Shown one piece after another: positions 19,980 through 30,059 of a stretch of DNA of 64,000 nt. Origin of the DNA: Ruegeria atlantica (GTDB lineage Bacteria > Pseudomonadota > Alphaproteobacteria > Rhodobacterales > Rhodobacteraceae); contig NZ_WQCF01000003.1 of the NCBI RefSeq assembly GCF_013032455.1, forward strand, positions 62,001-126,000, written 5' to 3'. The first letter of the stretch is position 1. The number at the start of each line of letters is the position of its first letter. The notes under the pieces are model-generated. The model did not search any database. It saw only the letters and a program-made list of their open reading frames with translations, and was not told where the DNA came from. A program made the translations under genes and the position numbers.

Positions 19980-20558
19980 ATGACCGCAGTGACCGAAGTT
20001 AAGGGTGTAGGCGAGGCGCTGGAGCGGGCGCTGATTGCCAATGGATTTAAAACCGCAGAGGCCATCGCCAAAGCAAGCCCCGCTGACCTGGTAAAAATCC
20101 CCCGAATTGGCGCTGCTCGCGCCGCGGTGTTGATCGCCGCAGCGAAAGAGGCGATCGCAGCTAAACCCGCGACGGGCAAACCTGCTGCGAAACCTGCGGC
20201 CCGAAAACCGGTCACGCGTCGCACTGTCGCGCGCAGGCCAAAGGCACGTAAAACTGTCGCCGCTGCTGCTGCCGAGAAACGGGCAGAAGAGGCTGCGCGC
20301 AAGGCTGCCGAAGAAAAAGCAGCCGCTGCGGCCGCTGAAGCAAAGGCCCGTAAGAAAGCCAAAGCCAAGGCAAAGGCCGAGAAAGCCGCCAAAAAGCTGC
20401 AAGAGATGGAGGCCGCGTTCTCGAAAGCTAAGGAAAAGGTGAAGGCCAAGTCCAAGAAAGACAAAAAGTCCAAGAAGGACGACAAGAAAAAAGACAAATC
20501 CAAGAAGGATAAAAAGAAGAAAGACAAGAAGAAGGATAAGAAAAAGGCGAAGAAGTAA
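19980..20558 (+). CDS. Helix-hairpin-helix protein with histone H1-like lysine tail
   Basis: A 192-residue protein in two parts. Residues 1-60 form a helix-hairpin-helix domain (VKGVGEALERALIANGF and LVKIPRIGAARAAVL), which usually binds DNA backbone without sequence preference. The rest is low complexity: first Ala/Lys/Pro-rich with AKPA-type repeats, then an Ala/Glu/Lys coiled stretch (about 95-145), and a final 45 residues built almost wholly of Lys with some Asp and Ser. That tail resembles bacterial histone H1-like proteins such as AlgP or HctB. A nucleoid-binding role is an inference. A strong ribosome site (AGGAAGGAG) precedes the ATG, suggesting high expression. Single gene with its own terminator. 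Confidence 0.8.
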   Translation: MTAVTEVKGVGEALERALIANGFKTAEAIAKASPADLVKIPRIGAARAAVLIAAAKEAIAAKPATGKPAAKPAARKPVTRRTVARRPKARKTVAAAAAEKRAEEAARKAAEEKAAAAAAEAKARKKAKAKAKAEKAAKKLQEMEAAFSKAKEKVKAKSKKDKKSKKDDKKKDKSKKDKKKKDKKKDKKKAKK

Positions 20559-20585
20559 CTCTCCTCCGCCTTCCGTTCTTTTTGA

Positions 20586-20617
20586 CCGGCACCGCGATGC
20601 GCGTGTGCCGGCTTTTT
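20586..20617 (+). terminator. Rho-independent terminator of the HhH gene
   Basis: Stem CCGGCAC (20586-20592) / GTGCCGG (20605-20611), then C and five T (20613-20617). The T run reaches into the last codon of serS on the other strand. Confidence 0.8.
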
Positions 20618-21908
20618 ATGCCAGTGTGCCGTCCAGTTGCAGCGTCAGCTTGCCGCCCAGATACGGGGACAGCACCTCGGGCAGTGTCACTGTACCGTCT
20701 GCGTTCTGTCCGTTTTCAAGCACCGCAATCAGGCAACGCCCGACCGCCAGACCGGACCCGTTCAACGTGTGAACGTATTCCGGTTTGCCTCCGCCCTCTG
20801 GACGGAAACGCGCGTTCATCCGGCGCGCCTGAAAGTCACCACAGGTCGAGACCGAGCTGATCTCGCGATAGGTGTCCTGACCGGGCAACCATGCCTCGAT
20901 GTCATAGGTGCGGCGCGCACCGAAACCCATGTCTCCGGTGCACAGGATCACGGTGCGATAGGGAATGCCCAGTTTTTCCAGAATACCCTCGGCACAGCGC
21001 AACATGCGCTTTTGTTCGTCATCCGATTTGTCCGGATGCGTGACCGAGACCATCTCGACTTTTTCAAACTGGTGCTGCCGCAGCATGCCGCGCGTGTCTT
21101 TACCTGCGCTGCCCGCTTCGGACCGGAAACACAGGGAATGCGCGGTATAACGGCGAGGCAAGTAGCTTTCCTCGATCAATGTGTCGTTGACGATATTGGT
21201 CAGCGAAACTTCGGAGGTGGGGATCAGCCACCAGCCTTCGCGGGTCTGATAGCTGTCCTCGCCGAACTTCGGCAACTGGCCGGTGCCCTGCATCATTTCG
21301 GACAGCACCAGAACCGGGCCGTTCACCTCGGTCAGCTCGTTCTCGTTAATATGCGTGTCCAGCATGAACTGTGCCAACGCGCGATGGATGCGTGCAACGC
21401 CACCCGACAGCAGTACAAAGCGCGAGCCAGAGAGTTTGGCAGCCGTTTCGAAGTCCATGCCGTTTTGAACGGCATCGATCTCAAAATGCTCCTTGGGCGC
21501 AAAGTCCAGTTCGCGCGGTGTGCCCCAGCGGTTGATCTCGACATTGTCGTTTTCATCTGCGCCTTCGGGCACATCCTCGGCGGGCAGATTTGCAATGCGG
21601 ATCAGTTGATCGGTCAGTAGGGCGTCCAGGTCTTTGGCCTCGGTCTGCATGCGGGCAATCTCGGCTTTTTTCTCCGCGACCAGGGCGCGCAGGCGTTCGA
21701 ACTCGGCCTCGTCCCCACGCCCTTTTGCAGCGCCGACCTCTTTGCTGGCCTTGTTCTGTTCGGCCTGAGCCGTCTCGGCGGCCAGAATCTTGGCCCGACG
21801 GCTTTCGTCTAGCCGCAGCACATCTGACGACACCGGCGCATCCCCACGGCGCGCCAGAGCGGCGTCGAAGGCGTCAGGGTTTTCGCGAATGGCGCGGATG
21901 TCGTGCAT
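20616..21908 (-). CDS. serS: Seryl-tRNA synthetase
   Basis: A 430-residue class II synthetase that charges tRNA-Ser. The N-terminal coiled-coil arm that grips the tRNA is visible over about residues 30-105, followed by the catalytic core with motif 2 ([26 protein letters not shown]) split around the ATP-binding Arg residues and motif 3 ([16 protein letters not shown]). Length is normal for the family. The ATG at 21908 is the only reasonable start. Convergent with the HhH gene. Confidence 0.97.
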   Translation of the reverse strand: MHDIRAIRENPDAFDAALARRGDAPVSSDVLRLDESRRAKILAAETAQAEQNKASKEVGAAKGRGDEAEFERLRALVAEKKAEIARMQTEAKDLDALLTDQLIRIANLPAEDVPEGADENDNVEINRWGTPRELDFAPKEHFEIDAVQNGMDFETAAKLSGSRFVLLSGGVARIHRALAQFMLDTHINENELTEVNGPVLVLSEMMQGTGQLPKFGEDSYQTREGWWLIPTSEVSLTNIVNDTLIEESYLPRRYTAHSLCFRSEAGSAGKDTRGMLRQHQFEKVEMVSVTHPDKSDDEQKRMLRCAEGILEKLGIPYRTVILCTGDMGFGARRTYDIEAWLPGQDTYREISSVSTCGDFQARRMNARFRPEGGGKPEYVHTLNGSGLAVGRCLIAVLENGQNADGTVTLPEVLSPYLGGKLTLQLDGTLA

Positions 21909-21979
21909 GGTTCAGATCCTTAATGCGTGAATCACTAGGATCGCTTATGCACCATCTGAAAGGCGGGGTGTAGCACCGG

Positions 21980-23644
21980 TTACGACTTATCGGCGTCCTC
22001 GTGTGTTTCATGCGCCAAATGGCCGTCCCATTCCTCTGCCGGGATCTTTGGATCGGCAGGATCGGCCATGTAAGACGGTGTCATGATCTGCACGTTGTTC
22101 TCATTGAACACGGCCACAATATTGCGGTGCAGGTCCGAGCGGATTTTCGGGATGATGCTGCCCCGCGTGGTGTAGCCGTTGATCTGATAGTTGATCGCGT
22201 AGTCCGCCAGAGCGGTCCACAGAACAAATGGTTCCGGCTTGGCCTTGATCCCCTTGGTGCGGTGGGCGGCCTCAATCAGCATGGCTTCGACCTTCTCAGG
22301 TGGTTCCTCATAGCCAATACCAACAGTGGTATGCAGCAACAGCCCGCTGCCATCTGTTTTCTTTGAGAAATTCACCACATCCGAGTTCATCAACTGCGCA
22401 TTGGGGATCGAGATCAGCTCGTTCTTGATGGATTTTAGGTGAGTCTCCATCAACTTGATCTGCACCACGTCGCCGATGTGATCCCCGATCTGGATACGGT
22501 CGCCGATCGAGGTCGACCGGCGATATATCACGAACAGACCTGCCAGCATGTTCGACACGACCGAGTTTGCGCCCAATGACAGCATCGCGCCCACAAGAAT
22601 TGTCAGCCCTTGAAACGCAGCCGAATCCGAGCCCGGAATGTAGGGCACTGCAAAGACCAGAGCGATAAGGATCACGATGACACGGGCAATGTTGAAGGTG
22701 GGGCTGACCCAGTGTTTCTCGAAATCGCCCATGTCGAATGAGCCAGCTTCGACCGCATCAAAAAACACGCGCATGCCTTTGATAATGTACATAGTCACCC
22801 AGGTGATCAGGCCCAGCATGATCAAATTGGGGAAATAGCTTAGGATGCCTTGGAAAATCAGCAGGACCGGTTCGGTCAAGTATGTAAGCAGAAGCTGCGC
22901 GAAATAGCGGGTTTCGGCAAAGGCCAGCAGAACAAAGGAGAGGTAGTAGTAGAAGCCAAGAAAGAAGATAACCAGCAGAACGAAATTCAGACCATACCGA
23001 ACCAGTGCAGCAATCGCCTCGGCCTGAACGCTTTTGGCGGTGGCGGTCTCTACGTCCTTCAGGTGACGTTTGACGAATTTCAGCGTGCGACGACGAATTC
23101 TCCGGTGCAGCCATAGGATCACCACGACAAATACAACAAAGCCTATGGTCCAGGCAGCGGCCTCGATCGCGCCCGAGACACGCGCCTCTTCCGTGCGATT
23201 GGCGCGATAGGCTTCAATGGCTTCTTTGATCGCGGTGCCGTGCAACACGCTGAGAACGCTCAGCTCCATCTGATCCAATTCGGCATCGGCGTTGGTAACA
23301 ATAGATATCCGATCACCATCGGCCAGAATCCAGACACCGAACTCGCTCTCTTCATAAGTGATCTCAACGGAAGGTGCGTCCGAAGCTTCGGCGATTTCTA
23401 TGATCTTCTCTTGCACACCTTCTGCGCGTTCGGGCGCGGGAAGGGCACTGGAGCCTCGAACCTGAAACAAAACGTCCCCGTCCACGATAACCGGAGCCAT
23501 GAAAACTTCGGACTCTTCGACTTCTGGTGCTGTGTTTTCGATGGGTGTTTCCTGCGCCCATACCGGGAAGGCAAACCACAGGCTCAGCGCCAGTGAGATC
23601 AGGAAATAAAACAATAAATCGAAGGGCTTGAATTGCCGTACCAT
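21980..23644 (-). CDS. MscS-family mechanosensitive channel with periplasmic domain
   Basis: A 554-residue membrane protein. It begins with a signal-like hydrophobic segment ending FPVWAQ, continues with a roughly 130-residue periplasmic region, then five or so membrane helices and the MscS core, recognised by the pore helix region LGANSVVSNMLAGLFVIYRR and the following beta domain (IGDRIQIGDHIGDVVQIKLME). Such channels open under membrane tension after osmotic downshock. The extra N-terminal periplasmic region places it with the larger MscS-like proteins, not the minimal E. coli MscS. Single gene, divergent from yajC across 200 bases. Confidence 0.9.
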   Translation of the reverse strand: MVRQFKPFDLLFYFLISLALSLWFAFPVWAQETPIENTAPEVEESEVFMAPVIVDGDVLFQVRGSSALPAPERAEGVQEKIIEIAEASDAPSVEITYEESEFGVWILADGDRISIVTNADAELDQMELSVLSVLHGTAIKEAIEAYRANRTEEARVSGAIEAAAWTIGFVVFVVVILWLHRRIRRRTLKFVKRHLKDVETATAKSVQAEAIAALVRYGLNFVLLVIFFLGFYYYLSFVLLAFAETRYFAQLLLTYLTEPVLLIFQGILSYFPNLIMLGLITWVTMYIIKGMRVFFDAVEAGSFDMGDFEKHWVSPTFNIARVIVILIALVFAVPYIPGSDSAAFQGLTILVGAMLSLGANSVVSNMLAGLFVIYRRSTSIGDRIQIGDHIGDVVQIKLMETHLKSIKNELISIPNAQLMNSDVVNFSKKTDGSGLLLHTTVGIGYEEPPEKVEAMLIEAAHRTKGIKAKPEPFVLWTALADYAINYQINGYTTRGSIIPKIRSDLHRNIVAVFNENNVQIMTPSYMADPADPKIPAEEWDGHLAHETHEDADKS

Positions 23645-23846
23645 ACGTCCCCCTTAACCCGAACTATACCCAGTTTTTGCCCTGTTCATAGGGCATATCT
23701 GCAACGCTTTTCCTATTCTTGCAGCGTTAGGTTTGGGTTCAGGTAGGACACAGAGCTGCCTTCGCTTGCAAAGGGGCAACTCTAAGCATAGGTTCTCGCC
23801 AAATTTGCGGAGCTTGTCCGCAACGTCAAAACAAAAGGAATATCCC

Positions 23847-24134
23847 ATGGAAGGTGGCGCAATCGCCCAGTTTCTCCCGCTGATCCTGATCTTCGCGATC
23901 ATGTATTTCCTGCTGATCCGTCCGCAGCAGAAGAAGATGAAGCAACATCAGGCCATGGTCGAGGCTGTGCGCCGGGGCGATCAGGTTGTCACCCAGGGTG
24001 GTCTGATCGGCAAGGTGTCGAAGGTCAAGGAAGGCGACAACGAGATCGAGGTCGAGATCGCCGAGAACGTCAAGGTACGTGTGGTCAAATCGACCATTGC
24101 GCAGGTTCTGAACAAGACTGAACCAGCGAAGTAA
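23847..24134 (+). CDS. yajC: Preprotein translocase subunit YajC
   Basis: A 95-residue single-span membrane protein: helix at about residues 7-26 followed directly by the RPQQKKMKQHQ motif diagnostic of YajC, then a small basic/acidic cytoplasmic domain. It accompanies SecD and SecF, which follow immediately, and supports Sec-dependent export. ATG 23847 has AAGGAA upstream; an in-frame extension to 23733 lies in the promoter region and is not supported. Confidence 0.95.
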   Translation: MEGGAIAQFLPLILIFAIMYFLLIRPQQKKMKQHQAMVEAVRRGDQVVTQGGLIGKVSKVKEGDNEIEVEIAENVKVRVVKSTIAQVLNKTEPAK

Positions 24135-24167
24135 TTTCGCGCGACAATCCCTTGAAAAGGCAGGGTA

Positions 24168-25829
24168 ATGCTGCAAATTGATACCTGGAAGCGGGTTCTG
24201 ATCTGGTCGGTCTGTGTGATCGGCCTGCTCATGGCCCTGCCGAATGCGTTTTATACGCGCGTCGAGCAATCCAATGACGCCAAGGCCGCGATCGAACTTG
24301 GCATCGACACCCCCGAAATGCAGGCCGAAGCAGGGCAGTGGCCGAACTGGCTGCCGTCATCACTGGTCAATCTGGGCCTCGACCTGCGGGGTGGTGCGCA
24401 TCTGCTGGCCGAAGTGAAGGTCGAAGATGTCTACGAATCCCGGATGGAGGCGATGTGGCCGGAAATCCGAGATGCCCTGCGGGATGAGCGTTCAACCGTA
24501 GGCACGATCCGCAAACAAGAGTCGGCCCCGGATGAGATTCGCGTCCGCATCAGTCAGCCCGAGGGGATGTCCCGCGCGCTGGAGGTTGTGCGCGGTCTGG
24601 CCCGTCAGGTGCAGACGCTGACCGGCGTCGGTGCCACGGATATCGAAGCCCGTGCCGAAGGCGACACGATTGTCGTGCAATTGTCCGAAGCGGAAAAACT
24701 GGCCTCGGATGACCGCACCGTGCGGCAGGCGCTGGAAATCATCCGTCGCCGGATTGATGAGGTTGGCACCCGCGAACCTACCATTCAGCGTCAGGGCGCA
24801 GACCGTATCCTGATTCAGGTGCCGGGCATCGGCAGCGCTGGAGAACTGAAAGAAATCATAGGCACAACCGCGCAGCTTACTTTCAATCCGGTGGCTGGTC
24901 GCGGCACTGACCCGGATGCCGTGCCGGGTATCGGGCAAGAAGTCGTACCGTCGATAGATGAAACCGGCGTTTTCTATACGCTGGAATCCGCCCCTGTTGT
25001 TACTGGTGAAGAGCTGGTGGATGCGCAGCCGTCGTTCGATCAGAACGGCCGTCCGGCGGTCAGCTTCCGGTTCAATACCTCCGGTGCGCGGAAATTCGGT
25101 GACTATACACTGGAAAATATCGGTGCGCCTTTCGCCATCGTGCTGGATGACGAGGTGATCTCGGCCCCGGTGATCCAATCCCATATCCCGGGTGGATCGG
25201 GTATCATCACGGGTAACTTCACCGTCGAAGAAAGCACCAATCTGGCCGTCTTGTTGCGTGCTGGTGCGCTGCCTGCGGGGTTGGAATTCCTTGAGGAACG
25301 CACGATCGGGCCTGAGCTGGGGCAGGACAGTATCGACGCGGGTAAGGTTGCAACAATCGTGGCCTTTGTCGCGGTTCTGGTATTCATGGCGCTGAGCTAT
25401 GGCCTTTTCGGGGTATTCGCCAACATTGCGCTGATCATCAACGTCGGTCTGTTGTTTGGGCTGCTATCGTTGATCGGGGCAACGCTCACTCTGCCGGGGA
25501 TCGCGGGGATTGTTCTGACAGTCGGTATGGCGGTGGACGCCAACGTGCTGATCTTTGAACGTATCCGTGAGGAACTGAAATCTGCCAAAGGCCCGGCGCG
25601 GGCGATCGAGTTGGGATATGAAAAGGCATTGTCGGCCATTCTGGACGCCAATGTGACCACTTTCATCACGGCAACGATCCTGTTTGCCATGGGCAGCGGC
25701 CCGGTTCGCGGCTTCGCAATTACGCTGGGGCTGGGTATTCTGACCTCAGTCTTCACTGCGATCTTCGTGACACGTCTGATGATCGTCATATGGTTCGAAC
25801 GCCGCCGTCCGAAAATGATCGAGGTTTGA
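24168..25829 (+). CDS. secD: Protein translocase subunit SecD
   Basis: A 553-residue RND-like membrane protein. First membrane helix near the N-terminus, then LGLDLRGGAHLLAEV, a large periplasmic P1 domain, and five helices at the C-terminus including GMAVDANVLIFERIREEL, which carries the conserved Asp of the proton pathway. With SecF it uses the proton gradient to pull exported proteins through SecYEG. It lies between yajC and secF with one base before secF, clearly one operon. Confidence 0.97.
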   Translation: MLQIDTWKRVLIWSVCVIGLLMALPNAFYTRVEQSNDAKAAIELGIDTPEMQAEAGQWPNWLPSSLVNLGLDLRGGAHLLAEVKVEDVYESRMEAMWPEIRDALRDERSTVGTIRKQESAPDEIRVRISQPEGMSRALEVVRGLARQVQTLTGVGATDIEARAEGDTIVVQLSEAEKLASDDRTVRQALEIIRRRIDEVGTREPTIQRQGADRILIQVPGIGSAGELKEIIGTTAQLTFNPVAGRGTDPDAVPGIGQEVVPSIDETGVFYTLESAPVVTGEELVDAQPSFDQNGRPAVSFRFNTSGARKFGDYTLENIGAPFAIVLDDEVISAPVIQSHIPGGSGIITGNFTVEESTNLAVLLRAGALPAGLEFLEERTIGPELGQDSIDAGKVATIVAFVAVLVFMALSYGLFGVFANIALIINVGLLFGLLSLIGATLTLPGIAGIVLTVGMAVDANVLIFERIREELKSAKGPARAIELGYEKALSAILDANVTTFITATILFAMGSGPVRGFAITLGLGILTSVFTAIFVTRLMIVIWFERRRPKMIEV

Positions 25830-25830
25830 C

Positions 25831-26799
25831 ATGAGACTGAAACTCGTACCCCAGAACACCTCGTTCGATTTCTTCAGCCGCTGGAAGATCTGGCTGGGTA
25901 TTTCGGGCCTGATGATGGTTGTGGCGTTTACGTCCTTCATGTTGCAAGGACTGAACTTCGGCATCGACTTCCGGGGCGGCACCACTATCCGAACCGAAAG
26001 CGCGCAAGAGATTGATGTGGGCGCTTATCGCGACGCCATCTCCCCGCTGGAGTTGGGCGATGTGACGATAACCGAGATCTTCGATCCCACATTCGGGCCG
26101 GATGAGAACGTCGCCATGATCCGGATTCAGGCACAGGCGGATGCTGAGGCTGTTTCAGCCGCGACAGTTTCGGCTGTTGAACAGGCGCTGAAGGTAGCCG
26201 CCCCGGATATCGAATTCGTCTCGGTAGAATCTGTTGGCCCCAAGGTTTCGGGGGAACTGATTCAGACCGCCGTGATTGCGGTGGTCCTCGCGATCGGAGC
26301 GGTGTTGGTTTACATCTGGCTGCGTTTTGAGTGGCAGTTTGCCTTGGGCGCCGTTGCTGCGCTCGTGCACGACGTGATCCTGACCATCGGCATCTTCTCG
26401 GAACTGCAAATCCGTTTCGACCTGGCTATCATTGCAGCGTTGCTGACCATCGTCGGATACTCGCTGAACGACACTGTGGTCGTGTTCGACCGCGTGCGTG
26501 AGAACCTGCGGAAGTACAAGAAGAAAGACCTGAAAGAGGTTCTGAACATCTCGATCAACGAAACGCTCAGCCGGACGGTGATGACCTCGGTGACCACGTT
26601 GCTGGCACTGATCTCGCTTTATGTGCTGGGCGGCGACGTGATCCGTGGCTTTGTATTCGCGATGATCTGGGGTGTGATCGTGGGGACCTATTCCTCGGTC
26701 TTTGTGGCCTCGACCATCCTGCTGTGGCTGGGGGTCAAGCGGGACTGGTCCAAGCCGTCGAACACCGCTGGTAACCAGTTTGCCAACATCGATGCCTGA
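25831..26799 (+). CDS. secF: Protein translocase subunit SecF
   Basis: A 322-residue partner of SecD with six membrane helices. The conserved FGIDFRGGTTI stretch follows helix 1, and GYSLNDTVVVFDRVRENL is the SecF signature in helix 4. The gene starts one base after secD and its stop overlaps the start of the TauE-type permease by 8 bases, so three or more genes are read as one transcript. Confidence 0.97.
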   Translation: MRLKLVPQNTSFDFFSRWKIWLGISGLMMVVAFTSFMLQGLNFGIDFRGGTTIRTESAQEIDVGAYRDAISPLELGDVTITEIFDPTFGPDENVAMIRIQAQADAEAVSAATVSAVEQALKVAAPDIEFVSVESVGPKVSGELIQTAVIAVVLAIGAVLVYIWLRFEWQFALGAVAALVHDVILTIGIFSELQIRFDLAIIAALLTIVGYSLNDTVVVFDRVRENLRKYKKKDLKEVLNISINETLSRTVMTSVTTLLALISLYVLGGDVIRGFVFAMIWGVIVGTYSSVFVASTILLWLGVKRDWSKPSNTAGNQFANIDA

Positions 26800-27538
26800 G
26801 TACTTCGGCCAGTCCCCCACGGGGCTGGCCATTATCCTTTTCGCTGCGTTTCTCGGCGGAGTGGTGCGTGGATTTTCCGGCTTTGGCACCGCGCTTATTT
26901 TTCTTCCTATCGCTACGCCGTTTCTAGGCCCGTTCGGGGCCATCATTGGCCTGACCATCATGGACCTTTTCGGCCCATTGCCGAACCTGCGCCGGGCGTG
27001 GAGCGCGGTGCATCGCAAGGATTTGCTGCGGTTATTGGCAGGGTGTGCGCTGGCATTGCCAGTTGGGTTGTGGACGCTGACGCAGGTCCAGCCAGAGGTC
27101 TTTCGCTATGCAGTCAGTTTTCTGGCGCTTTTCATGCTGGCCGTGTTGATCCTTGGGCTGCGTTACCACGGGCATGTAGGCCGAGCGATGGTCGCAGGCA
27201 TCGGCGCAGCGGCTGGTTTTCTAGGGGGGGTATCAGGCCTGCCCGGTCCGGCAGTCATCCTTTTCTATATGTCCCGCCCGGTTCCGGTCGAAGTAATCCG
27301 CGCCACGATTCTACTGTTTCTGTTTGGCTTTGATTTCCTGATACTCGGATATCTGATGGGGATGGAACGGATTACCTGGTCCGCCGCCGCACTGGGGTTG
27401 GTGCTGTCCGTGCCCAATTTGGTCGGCAATTGGCTGGGTGGTTGGCTGTTCCGGCCCGAGCGGGAAAAACTTTATCGTGCTGCCGCCTATCTGGCGATTG
27501 CGGCTGCGGCCTTGTCGGGCCTGCCGCTTTGGGGCTAG
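26792..27538 (+). CDS. TauE/SafE-family permease
   Basis: A 248-residue membrane protein with about eight hydrophobic segments and the TauE/SafE pattern: GGVVRGFSGFGTALIFLP near the N-terminus and the inverted repeat AAGFLGGVSGLPGPAVILFY in the second half. Members export sulfite or sulfoacetate-type anions or remain unassigned. The ATG overlaps the secF stop by 8 bases, so expression is coupled to the Sec genes, though no functional tie to Sec is known. Substrate cannot be inferred. Confidence 0.88.
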   Translation: MPEYFGQSPTGLAIILFAAFLGGVVRGFSGFGTALIFLPIATPFLGPFGAIIGLTIMDLFGPLPNLRRAWSAVHRKDLLRLLAGCALALPVGLWTLTQVQPEVFRYAVSFLALFMLAVLILGLRYHGHVGRAMVAGIGAAAGFLGGVSGLPGPAVILFYMSRPVPVEVIRATILLFLFGFDFLILGYLMGMERITWSAAALGLVLSVPNLVGNWLGGWLFRPEREKLYRAAAYLAIAAAALSGLPLWG

Positions 27539-27546
27539 AAGACGCC

Positions 27547-27900
27547 ATGCGCCTGAATGAGATTACCTACAATAATGCAGCCCCGGTTGATGGATACGGC
27601 CCCGGCTTTTTCCGGATTGGTGGACAGGTTCACGAAGGGGCCGTTCTGACCGGCCCAACGGGAACCGCAGCATGGGGTGGATACGAGGATGACGCACCGC
27701 TGCTTGAGCTGTCGGAAAACGTGGACGTGGTGTTCATCGGTACCGGAGCGGAGCTTGCGCACATCCCCTCAAACCTGCGCACAACATTGGAAAACGCCGG
27801 GCTGGGGGTCGAGATCATGAACTCTCCGGCTGCTTGTCGCACCTATAACGTGCTGCTGTCCGAAGGGCGGCGTATAGCACTGGCCTTAATGCCGGTCTGA
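27547..27900 (+). CDS. Mth938-like domain protein (DUF498, NDUFAF3-like)
   Basis: A 117-residue soluble protein of the Mth938-like fold: YGPGFFRIGGQVHEGAVL, then VDVVFIGTGAELAHIP and a C-terminal GVEIMNSPAACRTYNVLLSEGRRIALAL, which are the conserved family blocks. Its eukaryotic relative NDUFAF3 assists complex I assembly, and alphaproteobacterial members are commonly next to sec or ccm genes. It begins 8 bases after the permease gene, continuing the sec-ccm operon. Role here unknown. Confidence 0.87.
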   Translation: MRLNEITYNNAAPVDGYGPGFFRIGGQVHEGAVLTGPTGTAAWGGYEDDAPLLELSENVDVVFIGTGAELAHIPSNLRTTLENAGLGVEIMNSPAACRTYNVLLSEGRRIALALMPV

Positions 27901-27956
27901 GGACCTGCGTCAAATCTTGCCTTTTGCCTCTGTCAGCAATCAGATAAGCGGAACCC

Positions 27957-28571
27957 ATGACACTGACTGTGACCGATCTGGCCATCGCCCGTGGTGGCGT
28001 TCCCGTCCTTGAGGGGCTGAGTTTTGCGCTGCATCCGGGCAAGGCGTTGATCCTGCGCGGGCCGAACGGCATCGGCAAGACAACGCTGTTGCGTACGCTG
28101 GCGGGATTGCAGCCACCTCTGACCGGACAGATCGAAGGGGCCGAGGACCAGATCGCGTATGCCTCGCATTCCGATGGGCTGAAGCCGACCCTAACTGTAG
28201 TCGAGAACCTGACCTTTTGGGCCTCGGTCTTCGGCACTCACGACATTCAACCCGCGCTTGACGCCTTTGCGCTGAATGAGCTGTCGGATCGCCACGCAGG
28301 CAACCTTTCGGCTGGGCAGAAGCGACGGCTGGGATTGGCGCGGATGCTGGTGACCGGGAGGCCAATCTGGATGCTGGACGAACCCACCGTATCATTGGAC
28401 CGAAACGCGGTGCAGATGTTCGCTGATGCCGTACGTGCGCATCTGGGGCAGGGCGGGTCTGCCCTGATCGCCACCCATATCGACCTGGGCCTGGACGGAG
28501 AGGTTCTGGACGTTGGCCCCAACAAGGCGAAACCCAAACCCATCGACGATTTCGACGGAGGCTTCCTGTGA
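27957..28571 (+). CDS. ccmA: Haem exporter ATPase CcmA
   Basis: A 204-residue ABC ATPase for cytochrome c maturation: Walker [10 protein letters not shown], signature [14 protein letters not shown] and Walker B IWMLDEPT. CcmA powers release of holo-CcmE from the CcmC-haem complex. Its stop overlaps the GTG start of ccmB by 3 bases, and ccmC, ccmD and ccmG follow. CcmE, CcmF and CcmH are not in this window. Confidence 0.96.
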   Translation: MTLTVTDLAIARGGVPVLEGLSFALHPGKALILRGPNGIGKTTLLRTLAGLQPPLTGQIEGAEDQIAYASHSDGLKPTLTVVENLTFWASVFGTHDIQPALDAFALNELSDRHAGNLSAGQKRRLGLARMLVTGRPIWMLDEPTVSLDRNAVQMFADAVRAHLGQGGSALIATHIDLGLDGEVLDVGPNKAKPKPIDDFDGGFL

Positions 28572-29224
28572 TCGCTCTGTTGCTGCGAGACCTGAAACTG
28601 GCTTTCCGTGCAGGCGGGGGCTTTGGCCTTGGTCTGGCATTTTTTCTGATCGTTACGGTTCTGGTGCCCTTCTCGGTGGGGCCGCAATCCTCGCTGCTGT
28701 CGACCATCGCGCCGGGCGTGTTGTGGCTGGGCGCTCTGCTGGCCTGTCTGTTGTCGCTGGACCGTCTGTTGGCGTTGGATTGGGAGGACGGTTCACTGGA
28801 TTTGTTGGCCACTGCGCCGCTGCCGTTGGAATCGGTGGTTTCAATCAAAGCGTTGGCCCATTGGCTGACCACTGGCTTGCCTTTGGTTTTGGCTGCGCCG
28901 TTTCTGGGGGTATTGCTGAACCTTCCGGTGCCCGGGTTCTTCTGGCTGGTTATCTCGTTGCTGATAGGTACGCCAGCCATGAGTGTGATCGGCACCTTCG
29001 GTGCGGCGCTGACCGTAGGGCTTAAGCGTGGGGGGCTGTTGCTGTCGCTGCTGGTCCTTCCGCTATACGTGCCAACATTGATATTCGGCGCAGAAGTAGC
29101 CCGCCGTGGGGCTACGGGGATGGAGACACAGACGCCTCTGTTGATGCTGGCTGGGATCACGGCAGCCACGATTGCCCTTTTGCCCTTTGCCAGCGCAGCC
29201 GTTCTGCGCATCAACCTTCGGTGA
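28568..29224 (+). CDS. ccmB: Haem exporter permease CcmB
   Basis: A 218-residue protein with six membrane helices. The family landmarks [20 protein letters not shown] and [10 protein letters not shown] are visible. It partners CcmA in the inner membrane. The start is a GTG overlapping the ccmA stop (GTGA), which implies translational coupling. Length is normal. Confidence 0.95.
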   Translation: MIALLLRDLKLAFRAGGGFGLGLAFFLIVTVLVPFSVGPQSSLLSTIAPGVLWLGALLACLLSLDRLLALDWEDGSLDLLATAPLPLESVVSIKALAHWLTTGLPLVLAAPFLGVLLNLPVPGFFWLVISLLIGTPAMSVIGTFGAALTVGLKRGGLLLSLLVLPLYVPTLIFGAEVARRGATGMETQTPLLMLAGITAATIALLPFASAAVLRINLR

Positions 29225-29285
29225 CGCGTTCAAACTTTGACCAATGTCAATTGAGAACACACCCGACTCGGACTAGATAAGGCCC

Positions 29286-30059
29286 ATGTCTATCGCAGCC
29301 AAAGCCAACGCCCTCTGGGAATACGCCAACCCGCGCAAGTTCCTTGCCACCAGTGAACGGGTGATGCCGTTTTTCTGGATAACCTCGCTTGCGTGCATCG
29401 TGGTCGGGCTGATCTGGGGGTTCTTCTTCACGCCGGACGATTACAAGCAGGGTTCGACCGTCAAGATCATCTACTTGCACGTGCCGGCTGCGTTGATGGC
29501 GATCAATTGCTGGCTGATGATGCTGGCGACCTCGCTGGTCTGGCTGGTGCGCCGCCACCATGTCAGCGCGCTGGCTGCCCGTGCGGCCGCTCCGATCGGC
29601 ATTGTCATGACGCTGATTGCGCTGGCGACGGGCGCAATCTGGGGGCAGCCGATGTGGGGTACCTGGTGGGCTTGGGATCCACGTCTGACCTCGTTCCTGA
29701 TCCTGTTCCTGTTTTACTTGGGCTACGTCGCCCTATGGGAAGCAATCGAAGATTCTGATACAGCTGCCGACCTGACCTCGGTCCTGTGTCTGGTCGGATC
29801 GGTCTTTGCAATCCTTAGCCGCTATGCCGTGAATTTCTGGAACCAGGGTTTGCATCAGGGGGCATCCGTAATGCGCGCTGCTGCCGTGACAGGCGCGGAC
29901 ACCGAAGAGAAGGTCAGCAATATCTATTTCTATCCGCTGCTGCTGTGTATCATCGGCTTTGTGCTACTATTCATTGCGCTGGTCCTCTATCGCACCGGTA
30001 CTGAAATCCGGGCACGGCGGATCAAGTCGCTGCTAGCGCGGGAAAGGGTAACCGGATGA
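29286..30059 (+). CDS. ccmC: Haem transporter/handling protein CcmC
   Basis: A 257-residue six-helix membrane protein with the tryptophan-rich WWD motif (WGTWWAWDPRLTSFLILF) and the two haem-liganding histidines in flanking loops (IYLHVPAALMA and NQGLHQGAS). CcmC loads haem on the chaperone CcmE in the periplasm. It starts 61 bases after ccmB and overlaps ccmD by 4 bases (ATGA). Confidence 0.96.
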   Translation: MSIAAKANALWEYANPRKFLATSERVMPFFWITSLACIVVGLIWGFFFTPDDYKQGSTVKIIYLHVPAALMAINCWLMMLATSLVWLVRRHHVSALAARAAAPIGIVMTLIALATGAIWGQPMWGTWWAWDPRLTSFLILFLFYLGYVALWEAIEDSDTAADLTSVLCLVGSVFAILSRYAVNFWNQGLHQGASVMRAAAVTGADTEEKVSNIYFYPLLLCIIGFVLLFIALVLYRTGTEIRARRIKSLLARERVTG

